In this document: positions 46,156 to 56,092 of the stretch, in pieces
Layout of the letters: every line of letters begins with the position of its first letter
Numbering within the stretch: position 1 is the first letter of the stretch
NCBI RefSeq assembly: GCF_002863565.1
Contig: NZ_PGUW01000005.1
Location: 248,001 to 312,000 of the forward strand
Origin: Bacillus sp. V5-8f
GTDB taxonomy: Bacteria > Bacillota > Bacilli > Bacillales > DSM-1321
Direction: 5' to 3'
DNA: 64,000 bases
The notes under the pieces: model-generated
The model's database searches: none
What the model was told of the DNA's origin: nothing
What the model saw: only the letters and a program-made list of their open reading frames with translations
Made by a program: the position numbers and the translations under genes

Positions 46156-46365
46156 ATGATTTTTAAAGTTTACTACCAGGCGGATGCATCAGAAGTTGCC
46201 ATCCGTGAGCATACTAAAACCATGTATGTAGAGGGAGAATCTGTGCGGGATGTCCGTTTGAAGATTAAGCAAGAGCCTTTTAATATTGAATTTATCCAGC
46301 CCGTAACAGGCGCCTACTTGGATTACGAAAAGCAAAATGAAGACTTTAAAGTATTGGAGCTATAA
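46156..46365 (+). CDS. rpoY: RNA polymerase epsilon subunit RpoY
   Basis: 69 aa; MIFKVYYQADASEVAIREHT and SVRDVRLKIKQ match RpoY (YkzG). It binds the beta' side of RNA polymerase in Firmicutes. ATG with AGGAG upstream. It precedes rnjA by three bases, the conserved pair. Confidence 0.94.
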   Translation: MIFKVYYQADASEVAIREHTKTMYVEGESVRDVRLKIKQEPFNIEFIQPVTGAYLDYEKQNEDFKVLEL

Positions 46366-46368
46366 AAA

Positions 46369-48036
46369 ATGAAATTTGTGAAAAACGATCAAACAGCTGT
46401 TTTCGCCCTGGGCGGTTTAGGCGAAATCGGAAAAAATACCTACGCGGTACAGTTTCAGGATGAAATTATCGTGATTGATGCAGGCATTAAATTTCCGGAA
46501 GACGAACTTCTCGGCATCGATTACGTCATCCCTGATTACAGCTATTTAGCAAAAAATGTAGAAAAGATAAAAGGTCTATTCATTACCCACGGGCACGAAG
46601 ACCACATCGGCGGAATACCTTACCTGTTGAGGGAAGTGAACATTCCTGTTTACGGAGGTAAGCTGGCCCTTGGATTGTTAAGAAACAAACTAGAAGAGCA
46701 TGGCCTTCTCCGCCAGACTAAGTTAATCGAAATTCAGGAAGATGATGTAATCAAATTCAGAAAAACGTCGGTTAGCTTTTTCCGGACAACCCACAGTATA
46801 CCAGACTCATATGGTATCGTTGTTAAGACGCCTCCAGGCCAAATTGTGCATACAGGAGACTTTAAATTTGACTTTACTCCTGTTGGCGAACCGGCTAACT
46901 TGACAAAAATGGCGGAAATCGGGAAAGAAGGCGTACTGTGCCTACTTTCAGACAGCACAAACAGTGAAGTGCCGCATTTTACAATGTCCGAAAGACGTGT
47001 TGGTGAAACCATCGACAATATCTTCCGGAAAGTGGATGGCCGTATCATTTTTGCAACCTTTGCCTCAAATATTCACAGGCTGCAGCAGGTTGTTGAGGCT
47101 GCAGTGGTGAACGGCCGCAAAATTGCAGTTTTCGGAAGAAGCATGGAGGCTGCGATCAATATCGGGCTTGATTTAGGATACATTCGGGCACCAAAGGATA
47201 CATTTATTGAGGCCCAGCAAATCAACAAGCTTCCTGCTAACCGAGTGACGATCCTTTGTACAGGAAGCCAAGGTGAGCCGATGGCAGCCCTGTCTCGTAT
47301 CGCAAACGGCACTCACAGGCAAATCCAAATTATTCCGGGAGATACGGTTGTTTTTTCTTCCTCTCCTATTCCAGGAAATACCATCAGTGTATCTCGGACC
47401 ATCAATATGCTATACCGGGCTGGAGCAGAAGTTATTGCGGGTAAGTTAAGCGATATACACACCTCAGGCCATGGGGGCGAGGAAGAGCAAAAGCTTATGC
47501 TTCGACTAATTAAGCCAAAATTCTTCATGCCTATCCACGGTGAATACAGAATGCAGAAAATGCACGCAAAGCACGCAATTGATTGTGGCGTTCCTGAGGA
47601 GAATTGTTTCATTATGGATAATGGGGAAGTGCTTGCACTGAGTGACAATTCCGCGCAGGTGGCCGGAAAAATCCCTTCAGGAAATGTATACATTGACGGA
47701 AGCGGCATTGGGGATATTGGAAACATTGTCCTTCGCGACCGACGGATTCTCTCTGAAGAAGGGCTTGTCGTAGTCGTTGTGAGCATCAATATGAAGGAAT
47801 TTAAGATTTCTGCCGGACCTGATATTATTTCCCGCGGTTTTGTGTATATGAGGGAATCAGGGGACCTGATTAATGACGCACAAACTTTAATCCAAAAACA
47901 CTTAAGCAAAGTAATGGAAAGAAAAACCACACAATGGTCCGAGATCAAAAATGAGATTACTGACACCCTTGCACCATTCCTATACGAGAAAACCAAACGC
48001 CGGCCAATGATTTTGCCGATCATTATGGAAGTTTAA
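46369..48036 (+). CDS. rnjA: Ribonuclease J1
   Basis: 555 aa beta-CASP metallo-nuclease. Metal motif [32 protein letters not shown]; beta-CASP motifs with [10 protein letters not shown] and [31 protein letters not shown]. It has 5'-to-3' exo- and endonuclease activity in mRNA turnover. In B. subtilis it is a partner of the GapA-SR1P complex; SR1P is in this window. Co-transcribed with rpoY. Confidence 0.97.
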   Translation: MKFVKNDQTAVFALGGLGEIGKNTYAVQFQDEIIVIDAGIKFPEDELLGIDYVIPDYSYLAKNVEKIKGLFITHGHEDHIGGIPYLLREVNIPVYGGKLALGLLRNKLEEHGLLRQTKLIEIQEDDVIKFRKTSVSFFRTTHSIPDSYGIVVKTPPGQIVHTGDFKFDFTPVGEPANLTKMAEIGKEGVLCLLSDSTNSEVPHFTMSERRVGETIDNIFRKVDGRIIFATFASNIHRLQQVVEAAVVNGRKIAVFGRSMEAAINIGLDLGYIRAPKDTFIEAQQINKLPANRVTILCTGSQGEPMAALSRIANGTHRQIQIIPGDTVVFSSSPIPGNTISVSRTINMLYRAGAEVIAGKLSDIHTSGHGGEEEQKLMLRLIKPKFFMPIHGEYRMQKMHAKHAIDCGVPEENCFIMDNGEVLALSDNSAQVAGKIPSGNVYIDGSGIGDIGNIVLRDRRILSEEGLVVVVVSINMKEFKISAGPDIISRGFVYMRESGDLINDAQTLIQKHLSKVMERKTTQWSEIKNEITDTLAPFLYEKTKRRPMILPIIMEV

Positions 48037-48049
48037 TTTTGCTCAAATC

Positions 48050-48077
48050 AAAACCCGCTCTTGCCTGAGCGGGTTTT
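48050..48077. terminator. Terminator of rnjA
   Basis: AAAACCCGCTC (48050-48060), a 6-base loop, GAGCGGGTTTT (48067-48077), then GTC. Confidence 0.88.
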
Positions 48078-48215
48078 GTCATCTAAATCAAGCAACAAAC
48101 TAAAGATTAAAAATTCACTAAGTCCCTTTTGTCTGTCCCCATCTCACCGAGGACATTTCAGATTCCGATCCTGATACGGGTTGAAGTGAAACATTTTTTT
48201 AGAGTGCCATGATTG

Positions 48216-48875
48216 CTATTGAAGAACTTTTTTCTCAAATCGGTTGATATCGGTATCTGCCCCAATGACAATCAGAATATCGCCTCTTTTGATCAAGTCA
48301 TTTGCCTGTGGAGATACAATGATTTCATTTCCTCTTTTAATCGCTACAATATTGATTCCGTACCTTGCTCGGACATCCATATCGATAATGGTACGGCCGT
48401 CCATTTTTTCACTTGCCACGATTTCCACGATTGAATGTTCATCGGAAAGTTCTAAATAATCGAGTACGTTATTAGACGATATATTATAGGCAATCCGCCG
48501 TCCCATATCCCGTTCTGGATGAACCACATGGTCGGCACCAATCTTTCTCAGGACTTTTTCATGATAATCGTTCTGCGCCTTCACCGTGATATTATTTACG
48601 CCTAATTCCTTCAACATTAATGTGGTTAAGATACTGGCCTGGATATCATCGCCAATTGCAACTATTACATGGTCAAAGTTGCGGATGCCGAGGCTTTTCA
48701 GGACATTTTCGTCTGTCGTGTCTCCTACAACTGCATGCGAGGCAATCATCGCGAATTCATTTACTCTGTCCTCATCCATATCAATAGCCAAAACTTCCAT
48801 TCCTTCTTCGGCAAGCGCCCTGCATATACTCCCGCCAAAGCGCCCTAATCCAATAACTGCAAACTCTTTTTTCAC
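48216..48875 (-). CDS. ktrC: Potassium uptake regulatory subunit KtrC
   Basis: 219 aa from GTG 48875 (GGAGGTAACGCC upstream). N-terminal RCK_N Rossmann domain with EFAVIGLGRFGGSICRALAE and AIDMDEDRV; C-terminal RCK_C (~135-219) with IVEIVASEKMDGRTIIDM, which binds c-di-AMP in B. subtilis KtrC. It gates a KtrD-type transporter on the membrane; the transporter gene is not in this window. ykqB in B. subtilis is at the same place. Confidence 0.94.
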   Translation of the reverse strand: MKKEFAVIGLGRFGGSICRALAEEGMEVLAIDMDEDRVNEFAMIASHAVVGDTTDENVLKSLGIRNFDHVIVAIGDDIQASILTTLMLKELGVNNITVKAQNDYHEKVLRKIGADHVVHPERDMGRRIAYNISSNNVLDYLELSDEHSIVEIVASEKMDGRTIIDMDVRARYGINIVAIKRGNEIIVSPQANDLIKRGDILIVIGADTDINRFEKKVLQ

Positions 48876-49034
48876 GGCGTTACCTCCAAAAAAAATGCAT
48901 CAAATATAAACATGTTGATATTTTACCACATAGCCAATTGATTAACAGCCATTAGATAGATATGAATGCCGTCACCAAGCCAAGTAACAACAAAAAAAGA
49001 AGCTGATGACACTCCCATCAACTTCCCGGATTTA

Positions 49035-49490
49035 TTATTCTGCTTTCTCAGTTTCGTCCAGTACGCGGTTCACACGTTTTTCAAGCATCTTCATTCCGCT
49101 GCCGCCAGCCTGGAAGTGGCGAAGCTTTCCCTCTTTATCGAAAACATAATAAGCAGGAACATATTGGTTTTCAAATGCATCGTTCAGTTTTAATTCGCTA
49201 TCCACAAAAATCGACTGGCTGATGCCATGTTCCTCGGCCACATTTTTGATATCATCTATGTCTAAATCTTTTTCAGAACGTGGCATATGGACTGCTACTA
49301 CGTTCAATTTATCTTTAAACTTATCCCTGAATTCATTCACTTGCGGCATTGCTTCTTTGCACAGATGGCAGCTTACTGACCAGAAATGGATCAGTGTCGG
49401 CTTTTCACCTACCAGATCGTCCTTTGTTACTTCTCCGTTTAACCATGCTGTCGCACCCGTTAATTCAGGCAATAATTCACGTAATTTCAT
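49035..49490 (-). CDS. ykuV: Cytoplasmic thiol-disulfide oxidoreductase YkuV
   Basis: 151 aa from ATG 49490 (GGAGGTGCGAAGA upstream). Thioredoxin/TlpA fold with the CxxC in FWSVSCHLCKEAMPQVN and a cis-Pro in YVPAYYVFD. There is no signal peptide, so it is cytoplasmic. Nearly identical blocks are known in B. subtilis YkuV (HFQAGGSGMKMLEKRVNRVL), which reduces partners including YkuU. ykuU lies upstream, with a terminator between them. Confidence 0.93.
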   Translation of the reverse strand: MKLRELLPELTGATAWLNGEVTKDDLVGEKPTLIHFWSVSCHLCKEAMPQVNEFRDKFKDKLNVVAVHMPRSEKDLDIDDIKNVAEEHGISQSIFVDSELKLNDAFENQYVPAYYVFDKEGKLRHFQAGGSGMKMLEKRVNRVLDETEKAE

Positions 49491-49528
49491 TCTTCGCACC
49501 TCCAAGTATATTCCACTTATCAATATTT

Positions 49529-49556
49529 AAAAAAGGCCTAACACGGGAGTTAGGCC
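49529..49556 (-). terminator. Terminator between ykuU and ykuV
   Basis: GGCCTAAC (49535-49542), a 6-base loop, GTTAGGCC (49549-49556), with T6 afterwards on the minus strand (49529-49534). It lies 28 bases downstream of ykuU and 39 upstream of ykuV. Confidence 0.85.
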
Positions 49557-49583
49557 CTTTATTCCGATCATCCTACGTTTAAA

Positions 49584-50126
49584 TTAAAGCGTTTCTTGTC
49601 CAGGTCTCCAGTTAGCCGGGCAAAGCCCACCAGTTTGAAGAGCTTGAAGGACACGTAGAGTCTCATCCACATCACGGCCAATGTTATTATGATTAACAAC
49701 AGAATACATTAATTCACCCTCTGGGCTGATGATGTACAATCCGCGAAGCGCTACACCTTCTTCTTCAATTAACACTCCGTATTCACGGGAAACAACGTGG
49801 TTTGTATCAGCTGCCAATGGATAGTTAACATCTCCCAGGCCATTGTCGCTGCGGTCAGTCTTGATCCATGCCAAGTGTGTATGAATCGTATCGGTTGAAA
49901 CGCCGATCACTTCTGCATCAAGATCTTCAAATTCATCGTATCGATCACTCATGGCAGTAATTTCTGTAGGACAAACAAAAGTGAAGTCCATTGGATAGAA
50001 GAATAATACAGTCCATTTGTCATTTTTCATATTTTCTTCCAGGCTAACTTTTCCAAACTCTTTGTTAGGCATTACAGCATCCATTTCAAAGCGAGGTGCT
50101 TGTTTTCCTACCATACGTTCCGGCAT
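49584..50126 (-). CDS. ykuU: 2-Cys peroxiredoxin YkuU
   Basis: 180 aa from ATG 50126 (GGAGGGATC upstream; a start at 50171 adds 15 unconserved residues). The peroxidatic Cys is in PMDFTFVCPTEITAMS; the resolving Cys in TGGLCPANW. An AhpC/Prx1-type enzyme that reduces peroxides; in B. subtilis YkuV can serve as reductant. Confidence 0.94.
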   Translation of the reverse strand: MPERMVGKQAPRFEMDAVMPNKEFGKVSLEENMKNDKWTVLFFYPMDFTFVCPTEITAMSDRYDEFEDLDAEVIGVSTDTIHTHLAWIKTDRSDNGLGDVNYPLAADTNHVVSREYGVLIEEEGVALRGLYIISPEGELMYSVVNHNNIGRDVDETLRVLQALQTGGLCPANWRPGQETL

Positions 50127-50384
50127 GAAGAGATCCCTCCAGGTATGTAATTTAGTTAATAGAGAATCCATTTAAAATTCTCATCTATGTTTGTTCAACA
50201 CTCAAATAAGCCTCCAGCCAAAGCCAACATTGGTTCGCTGACATGAAATGATGCATTCATATCAATTTAAGCTTATCCGACCTTTTTCATCATACCCTTT
50301 TTCTCTCTGTGCTAATCGGAAACAAAGACAAATTTTTCAAGTTTTGTGATAATTTTTTTACATTAATGTAAAAAAGAAGGGTGA

Positions 50385-51527
50385 TTAAAATGAGTTGGTA
50401 GAATTGCCTTTGAACGTAAAATATTCCGTCAAAAGTGATATCGCCGTCCCTATCGCCCTTTCGTCCGGTGACAGCTTTGAATGGTGCAGGCCGTACTCAG
50501 ATTCAACCCCCAGCCAGAACATAAAACCCGGAATCTCTTTCAGCATATAGCCAAAATCTTCCCCTGTCATGGCTTCCCGGCATTCATGGACGGTTATGCC
50601 TGGCTTTCCCTTTAAAAACTCCATAAATTCTCTGGTAAGCTTTTCTTCATTATATACCTGATGATACATGCTGCCATAATCAATGGAAACTTCACAAGCA
50701 TAACCAGCCCTAATTCCTTCAGCAAGCTGTTCGATGCGCTTCTTAACCTTTTCCATCGAAGAAACAGATAACGTGCGTATTGTTCCTTCTAATCTAGCCG
50801 TTTCTGCGATAATGTTCTGGACCGTCCCGCCTGTAATTTTGCCGATGGTAATAACCGCGGAATCCAGTGGGTTTATGTTTCGAGAGATTATCGTTTGAAG
50901 CTGGCCCACAAGCGTACACGCTGCAACCACCATATCGTTCGTTTCATGCGGATATGCTGCGTGGCCTCCCCTTCCCTTCAGGTCTATAAACAATTCGGAC
51001 GTATTGGCAAAGAGCAAGCCCTCTTTGACCGCTATTGTGCCTACCGGATACTCAGGAGCGATATGGAGCGCTGTTATGATATCCGGCTTCCATTCCTTCA
51101 TAATATCCGTTTCAAGCATCGGTTCGGCTCCCCCTGGCCCTTCTTCGGCAGGCTGGAAGATAAACAACAAATTATCGTCGATTGGATGTTGGATAAAATG
51201 GGTCAATACCCCAAGAGCAATGCTCATATGAAAATCATGGCCGCACGCATGCATGAACTCATCATGTTCCGATGCAAATGGGAGACCGGTTTCTTCATCA
51301 ATTGGCAGACCGTCAATATCGGTCCGATAGCCGATTGTTTTAGATGGATTGTTTCCATGGATTTTTGCAAAAATGCCCGTTTTCCACGTCTTGATTTCTA
51401 GGCGTTCCGACGAAAGGCCGTATAAATAGCCCAATAAGTATTGTTGTGTTTTAAATTCCTGAAAACCAAGCTCAGGAATTTTATGTAAATCTCGCCTTAT
51501 CTCCACAAAAGAATGGTGCTCTGCCAT
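50385..51527 (-). CDS. dapL: N-acetyl-L,L-diaminopimelate deacetylase
   Basis: 380 aa from ATG 51527, 9 bases after AGGAGG. M20 amidohydrolase: metal ligands in [10 protein letters not shown] and [10 protein letters not shown]-terminal [16 protein letters not shown] and the final [11 protein letters not shown]. In B. subtilis YkuR deacetylates N-acetyl-DAP in the lysine/peptidoglycan pathway. Downstream partner of dapH. Confidence 0.9.
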   Translation of the reverse strand: MAEHHSFVEIRRDLHKIPELGFQEFKTQQYLLGYLYGLSSERLEIKTWKTGIFAKIHGNNPSKTIGYRTDIDGLPIDEETGLPFASEHDEFMHACGHDFHMSIALGVLTHFIQHPIDDNLLFIFQPAEEGPGGAEPMLETDIMKEWKPDIITALHIAPEYPVGTIAVKEGLLFANTSELFIDLKGRGGHAAYPHETNDMVVAACTLVGQLQTIISRNINPLDSAVITIGKITGGTVQNIIAETARLEGTIRTLSVSSMEKVKKRIEQLAEGIRAGYACEVSIDYGSMYHQVYNEEKLTREFMEFLKGKPGITVHECREAMTGEDFGYMLKEIPGFMFWLGVESEYGLHHSKLSPDERAIGTAISLLTEYFTFKGNSTNSF

Positions 51528-51550
51528 ACTTTGTTTCCTCCTTATAAAGA

Positions 51551-51575
51551 AGGCGTGGATCATGAATCCACGCCT
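51551..51575 (-). terminator. Hairpin between dapH and dapL
   Basis: AGGCGTGGAT (51551-51560), a 5-base loop, ATCCACGCCT (51566-51575), with TTCTTTAT next on the minus strand. It ends about 10 bases before the dapL SD, so it may attenuate or mark an mRNA processing site. Confidence 0.55.
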
Positions 51576-51630
51576 GTCCAAACTTTATCCATCTGACGCA
51601 AGTTTCTCGCGTCGCCCGGGTAATACTCCC

Positions 51631-52341
51631 TTATAACTGGCGAAGCTCTTGCATAATCTCAGTTTTTGATTTTGTTTTTTCATCAATTTCCTTAATTACT
51701 CTAGCTGGTGCCCCTGCAACAACTGAGTAAGGAGGCACATCCTTCGTAACGATGGCACCTGCAGCTACAACGGATCCCTTTCCAATCGTTACGCCTTCTA
51801 GTACAACAGCGTTAGCTCCAACCAGAACATCGTCTTCCACGATAACCGGCTTGGCAGATGGCGGCTCAATTACGCCTGCAAGCACTGCACCCGCACCGAT
51901 GTGGCAATTTTTCCCGACAGTTGCTCTTCCACCAAGAATGGCGTTCATGTCAATCATAGTACCCTCGCCGATTACCGCGCCGATGTTGATGGAAGCACCC
52001 ATCATAATAACGGCGTTATCACCGATTTCCACCTGGTCACGAATAATTGCACCTGGTTCGATTCTAGCTTTGATGCCTTTTAGGTCAAGCAGTGGAATCG
52101 CGGAATTCCTGCGGTCGTTTTCCACAACATAATCCTCGATTTTGGATTGGTTAGTGTTAAGTGCATCGCTGATTTCAGCCCACTCACCAAAGATAACGCC
52201 AGTATTTCCAGTGATAAATGTTTTAGCATTCCCGCCAAAATTAATGCCTTCTAGCTGACCTTTTACATAAACCTTTACCGGAGTTGATTTTTTGCTGTTT
52301 TGAATAAATGAGATAATCTCATTTGCGTCCATCATTTTCAT
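51631..52341 (-). CDS. dapH: Tetrahydrodipicolinate N-acetyltransferase
   Basis: 236 aa from ATG 52341 (AGGGGGAA upstream). N-terminal helical part ([17 protein letters not shown]), then the hexapeptide left-handed beta-helix ([54 protein letters not shown]). It acetylates tetrahydrodipicolinate in lysine/DAP synthesis (YkuQ). Operon with dapL. Confidence 0.93.
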   Translation of the reverse strand: MKMMDANEIISFIQNSKKSTPVKVYVKGQLEGINFGGNAKTFITGNTGVIFGEWAEISDALNTNQSKIEDYVVENDRRNSAIPLLDLKGIKARIEPGAIIRDQVEIGDNAVIMMGASINIGAVIGEGTMIDMNAILGGRATVGKNCHIGAGAVLAGVIEPPSAKPVIVEDDVLVGANAVVLEGVTIGKGSVVAAGAIVTKDVPPYSVVAGAPARVIKEIDEKTKSKTEIMQELRQL

Positions 52342-52441
52342 ATGCAACGATTCCCCCTAATATGTATAATTGCTTTTTATAATTTACCAGACTAAAGCAT
52401 AAAAAATCAAGCAGGAATACTATTTTTACTTTTTCCGGTCT

Positions 52442-53332
52442 TTAATGCTTATCCCGTATGTGTTCCTGAACAATCTCGGTAAAAGCTTGAACCTGTTTAA
52501 GCTGGAAGGAAGATTCGTAGCCGCACATCCATGTATCCCTTTCCAGATAATGATTATGTTCATCGAACAATGGAATTTTAAAGATATTTTCGTCCTTGTC
52601 ATGCAGTGTGATCGCCGGTAGAATTGCATAACCAATCCCATTGAAAACCATCTGTTTACAGGTTTCGATCTGGTCAACCACAATCGTGTTTTTCGGTGCT
52701 GTCTGAAAGTGGCGGAACCACCAATCCTGTATTTCCTGATAGTAATTGGAATCACTCTTGAATTGAATGAACGGCCGGTCCGTTTCAAAAACCTGTTCAA
52801 GCCGACCCATTTCTGTATCCACAAGATAAAGCATGTCTTTAAATAAATGCTTCTTAACACCCTTCCAGTCAGGTGTTCCCCTGATAATGCCGATATGGAC
52901 CTGTCCATCATAGAGAGACCTTAAGATCTCACTGCTCCAGCCGGTGATTAATGAGATTTTTGCATACGGGTATTTTTGCACGAATTTCTTCAATACTTTC
53001 GGAAGCCAATTCTGTCCAACTATGGAAGCACAAGCAATTTTCAATGTCCCATACACTTCATGCTCCATTGCTTGAATGCTTTCCTTCACTTTTTCTTCTT
53101 TTTCAAGCATTTCATTCGCCAGCTTTACCACTGCTTCTCCTGCCGGAGTAAGGGAAAGCCCTTTTTGTGAGCGAAGAAACAATTTTGTTCCCCACTCTTT
53201 TTCAATCGATTGCAGCCTTTGTGACAGTGCCGGCTGTGAGACGAACAGCCTTTCCGAAGCCTTTCTCATATTCATTTCTTGAGCGAGCACTGACAATAGC
53301 TGATATTCTGAAAACGACGACACGGTAATCAC
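52442..53332 (-). CDS. ccpC: LysR-type regulator CcpC
   Basis: About 296 aa. N-terminal winged HTH (~10-70) with NMRKASERLFVSQPALSQRL; effector domain (~92-290) including KISLITGWSSEILRSLYDGQ and DQIETCKQMVFNGIGYAILP, the last two nearly matching B. subtilis CcpC. CcpC represses citB and citZ and responds to citrate. Start is ambiguous: GTG 53332 and GTG 53323 are both possible. Confidence 0.9.
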   Translation of the reverse strand: MITVSSFSEYQLLSVLAQEMNMRKASERLFVSQPALSQRLQSIEKEWGTKLFLRSQKGLSLTPAGEAVVKLANEMLEKEEKVKESIQAMEHEVYGTLKIACASIVGQNWLPKVLKKFVQKYPYAKISLITGWSSEILRSLYDGQVHIGIIRGTPDWKGVKKHLFKDMLYLVDTEMGRLEQVFETDRPFIQFKSDSNYYQEIQDWWFRHFQTAPKNTIVVDQIETCKQMVFNGIGYAILPAITLHDKDENIFKIPLFDEHNHYLERDTWMCGYESSFQLKQVQAFTEIVQEHIRDKH

Positions 53333-53390
53333 TGCCTTGATTTAAATTTTTGCCATTCAAAATGATTTTCCTTATTGCATTACAAGTACC

Positions 53391-54863
53391 TCAGCTTTGC
53401 TGCTTTTCTTTCTTAGGCAGAAGCAGTAATAAAAGAAAACTGATTGCTGCAAAAAGGAGAATGATTACATACACGGCCTGAAGAGAATGGGAAAGACCCG
53501 ATTGTAGTACCTCAACAGCTTTGGCAGGAAGAGCTGCCCGTTCTTCACTGTTTAAGAGCTGGTTTGCCGAATCAATGGTTAATTGTTTTCCAGAATCATT
53601 ATTTTCTGCCAAATAATCTGCAAGGCGCGAATTCATAACTCCACCTAGGAGGGCAGCCCCTACCGTATTCCCTAGATTTCTCATAAACATATTGGATGCT
53701 GTGGCAATCCCTCTTCTTTCCCAGCTTACTGTATCCTGGATCATAACGATAAAGGAAGTCGACGTTAGTCCCATCCCGATCCCAACGAGAAATGAACCGG
53801 CTGCCGCAAACAAAGGGCCTGCATCCGGAGGCATGAACGCCAAAACAAGGCTTCCCGCGATTAAAGATATGCCCCCAAGGATCGAAGTGGCCTTAAAGCC
53901 AATTTTAATGAGTAAGTGGCCGGCGATGGTGGACGCAATTGGCCAGCCAATGGACATGGCCGTCAGTGTAAACCCTGCAACCGTTGGGGAACGTTCCATC
54001 ACTCCCTGGACGAATGTTGGCAAAAAACTCGAAAGTCCAATAATCATTACACCAGTTGCGAGTGAGACTATGTTTGCTAGGAGGATTGATTTCTCCTGCC
54101 AAATTTCAAAAGGCATCATTGGCTCAGACGTTTTCTGTTCCTGCCTGACAAATAGCGTAAGCGCAATCACTGAAATCGCCGCCAGTCCGATAATCTGAGA
54201 GGAAGCCCACGGTAGGTGTACCCCTCCTTCCACAAGGATGAGCATCACTGAAGAGACCGCAAGGGTTAATAGAACAGCTCCCGGATAATCAATATCCTGT
54301 TTTTTCTTTTCAATGTGTTCTTTTAGAAAAATCCAAATCCCGACCATTGACAATATGCCAAGTGGAATATTGATCCAGAAAATAAGGCGCCATGTCAGGG
54401 ATTCCACAAGGATTCCACCTACAGCAGGCCCCAAAACCGCAGAGATGCCCCAGACACTTGATAAGTAGCCCTGCACACGGCCTCGCTCATGTTTTTCATA
54501 GATGTCCCCAATAATCGTAGTTGCTACAGGGGCTATCGCTCCAGCACCGAGACCCTGGATAAAGCGGTATATAATAAGCTCCTCCATTGAGCCTGCAAAT
54601 CCGCATAATAAAGAGCCTATCAAAAAGATGATGATACCAATCGTCAAGATTGGCTTTCTTCCAAATAAATCGGAGAGCTTTCCGTATATAAGCACCGTAA
54701 CAGCATTCATCAATAAATATCCAGAAAACACCCAGCTATATCGGGAAAAGCCTCCAAGCTCACTAACAATCGCCGGCATCGCAGTAGAAACGATGGTCCC
54801 TTCTATCGCCCCCATAAACATGGCCAGCATGATGGCAGCTAGGATAAATGGACGCTTGTCCAT
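53391..54863 (-). CDS. MFS multidrug efflux transporter, DHA2 (14-TM) type
   Basis: 490 aa from ATG 54863 (GGAAGG upstream). About 14 membrane helices. Motif A GYLLMNAVTVLIYGKLSDLF then GRKPI in the first loop; GIWQ-like motif C at VWGISAVLGPAVGGILVE, which marks proton antiporters of the drug:H+ type. Related to Bacillus EmrB/QacA-like pumps; substrate unknown. It is divergent from no regulator here; ccpC lies downstream on the same strand. Confidence 0.88.
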   Translation of the reverse strand: MDKRPFILAAIMLAMFMGAIEGTIVSTAMPAIVSELGGFSRYSWVFSGYLLMNAVTVLIYGKLSDLFGRKPILTIGIIIFLIGSLLCGFAGSMEELIIYRFIQGLGAGAIAPVATTIIGDIYEKHERGRVQGYLSSVWGISAVLGPAVGGILVESLTWRLIFWINIPLGILSMVGIWIFLKEHIEKKKQDIDYPGAVLLTLAVSSVMLILVEGGVHLPWASSQIIGLAAISVIALTLFVRQEQKTSEPMMPFEIWQEKSILLANIVSLATGVMIIGLSSFLPTFVQGVMERSPTVAGFTLTAMSIGWPIASTIAGHLLIKIGFKATSILGGISLIAGSLVLAFMPPDAGPLFAAAGSFLVGIGMGLTSTSFIVMIQDTVSWERRGIATASNMFMRNLGNTVGAALLGGVMNSRLADYLAENNDSGKQLTIDSANQLLNSEERAALPAKAVEVLQSGLSHSLQAVYVIILLFAAISFLLLLLLPKKEKQQS

Positions 54864-54938
54864 ACTGTTTCCTTCCCGGAAGGCCCCTGTTGTTTGTCCC
54901 ATAATCACTTATCACACTCACTGTCGTAAAAATAAACC

Positions 54939-54961
54939 AGCCTCCGAGTCGGAGGCTTTTT
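54939..54961. terminator. Terminator of darB
   Basis: AGCCTCC (54939-54945), a 5-base loop, GGAGGCT (54951-54957), T-run on the plus strand and GGTTTATTTTT on the minus strand. Confidence 0.82.
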
Positions 54962-54972
54962 GACTGTTTCTG

Positions 54973-55416
54973 TTAGCTTTTTGTCTTCCCTGTACCTTCG
55001 TACACCCTTTTTAGGACTGCTCTCCTTGTGAGGATGCCTTCAAATACGCCCTCTTCATTTTCTACACAGACAAAAGGATGGTCAATTAAAAGCTGCAGCC
55101 CTTTATCCATCATATCTTCCGTACGCAGCCGGGGTATATTGCGATTCATGATTTCCGATACTCTTTTATGGTCCAGCTGTTCAAATTCTATTCTTTGCAA
55201 TCCTAAAATGGAATCTAAAATAACTGGCGTACTAATTAATCCTTGAAGCTTATACATCGGATCTAGCACAGGAATGGCAGTATAACCGCTCTTAGTCAAT
55301 ACCAGCAGCGCATGCTCCAGATTATTGGCAACCTGAACGTGGGCGACTCTTTCAGATGGAATCAAAAACTCCTTCACGCTCGTTTTTAGCAGTTCATCAT
55401 CATGTGTACCGATCAT
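54973..55416 (-). CDS. darB: c-di-AMP-binding CBS-domain protein DarB (CbpB)
   Basis: 147 aa from ATG 55416 (AAGGAG 7 bases upstream), the same length as B. subtilis YkuL. Two CBS motifs: AHVQVANNLEHALLVLTKSG and RNIPRLRTEDMMDKGLQLLI, ending in GILTRRAVLKRVY. In B. subtilis, DarB binds Rel and PycA and is released by c-di-AMP, so it links potassium/c-di-AMP status to the stringent response and to pyruvate carboxylase. PycA is in this window. Confidence 0.92.
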   Translation of the reverse strand: MIGTHDDELLKTSVKEFLIPSERVAHVQVANNLEHALLVLTKSGYTAIPVLDPMYKLQGLISTPVILDSILGLQRIEFEQLDHKRVSEIMNRNIPRLRTEDMMDKGLQLLIDHPFVCVENEEGVFEGILTRRAVLKRVYEGTGKTKS

Positions 55417-55558
55417 GTTCAAACTCCTTACTATATGCTTCTTATTTTATTCCATACTTCTAGTGTATCACAGGAATGGCAAACTTTCTTGTGCTAGTTG
55501 CATATAGTAAAGAATTTGATTGCATTGCTATATAAGGTGATTTTAACTTTTAACTGAC

Positions 55559-55729
55559 TCATCCTTTATTCGTTTTAATGTTCTTTCGTTCAAATCCGCA
55601 GTCTGGGCAATCGTATATGACGTTTTGATTTGATTGCGCGGTAAGGACAGCATCCATTTTACGCTGGGTGTTGCAAACCGGGCATATTACATCAGGCATA
55701 TCAATATTCATAGTGATATTGAAATTCAT
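55559..55729 (-). CDS. Small zinc-ribbon protein, YkzF-like
   Basis: 56 aa from ATG 55729 (GGAGGGATG upstream). MNFNITMNIDMPDVICPVCN opens it; the CPVC and CPDC pairs form a probable zinc ribbon, with a basic tail RKNIKTNKG. It occupies the ykzF position between ykuJ and ykuL. Family resemblance is modest. ykuK, which lies nearby in B. subtilis, is absent. Confidence 0.65.
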   Translation of the reverse strand: MNFNITMNIDMPDVICPVCNTQRKMDAVLTAQSNQNVIYDCPDCGFERKNIKTNKG

Positions 55730-55799
55730 AGTAGCATCCCTCCGCCATTTAGGTTGTGTATTTAGAAGCATTTCATTCCGTTCTGCATTTCCAGCACAA

Positions 55800-55836
55800 A
55801 AAACCCGTTGCACCAACGTGAGGTGAAACGGGTTTT
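55800..55836 (-). terminator. Terminator of ykuJ
   Basis: AAAACCCGTT (55800-55809) and CACC (55811) pair with GGTG (55822) and AACGGGTTTT (55827-55836). It lies between ykuJ and the YkzF-like gene. Confidence 0.88.
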
Positions 55837-55852
55837 AGCATTTCATTTGTGA

Positions 55853-56092
55853 TTATGATTGAAGCAAGTCAAAAATTTCAATGGTAATCATATCAATGTT
55901 ATCAAACTGATATTTCGATGATTTCGATTTTTCATTGAACACTTCCAATTCGAACATTTCCGTTTTGCTGAAATATGTAACCTGGCACTTCTTCTCTCCA
56001 TCTATTTCAAAAAAACGCTGAGCCGATTCAGTTTCTTTTGCTTGTTCTTGAAGATTTTTTAATCTGGTAAGGATGCCTTGCAATTGAGACAT
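55853..56092 (-). CDS. ykuJ: DUF1797 protein YkuJ
   Basis: 79 aa, MSQLQGILTRLKNLQEQAKE, then RFFEIDGEKKCQVTYFSK and YQFDNIDMITIEIFDLLQ, all family hallmarks. Small alpha/beta fold of unknown function. ATG with AGGGGAGG upstream. Divergent from the metallo-hydrolase gene. Confidence 0.92.
   Translation of the reverse strand: MSQLQGILTRLKNLQEQAKETESAQRFFEIDGEKKCQVTYFSKTEMFELEVFNEKSKSSKYQFDNIDMITIEIFDLLQS

Noticed and set aside
47313-48023. A 236-codon minus-strand frame inside rnjA
   Set aside because: Antisense reflection of RNase J1 codon bias; Ser/Ile-rich with no motif.
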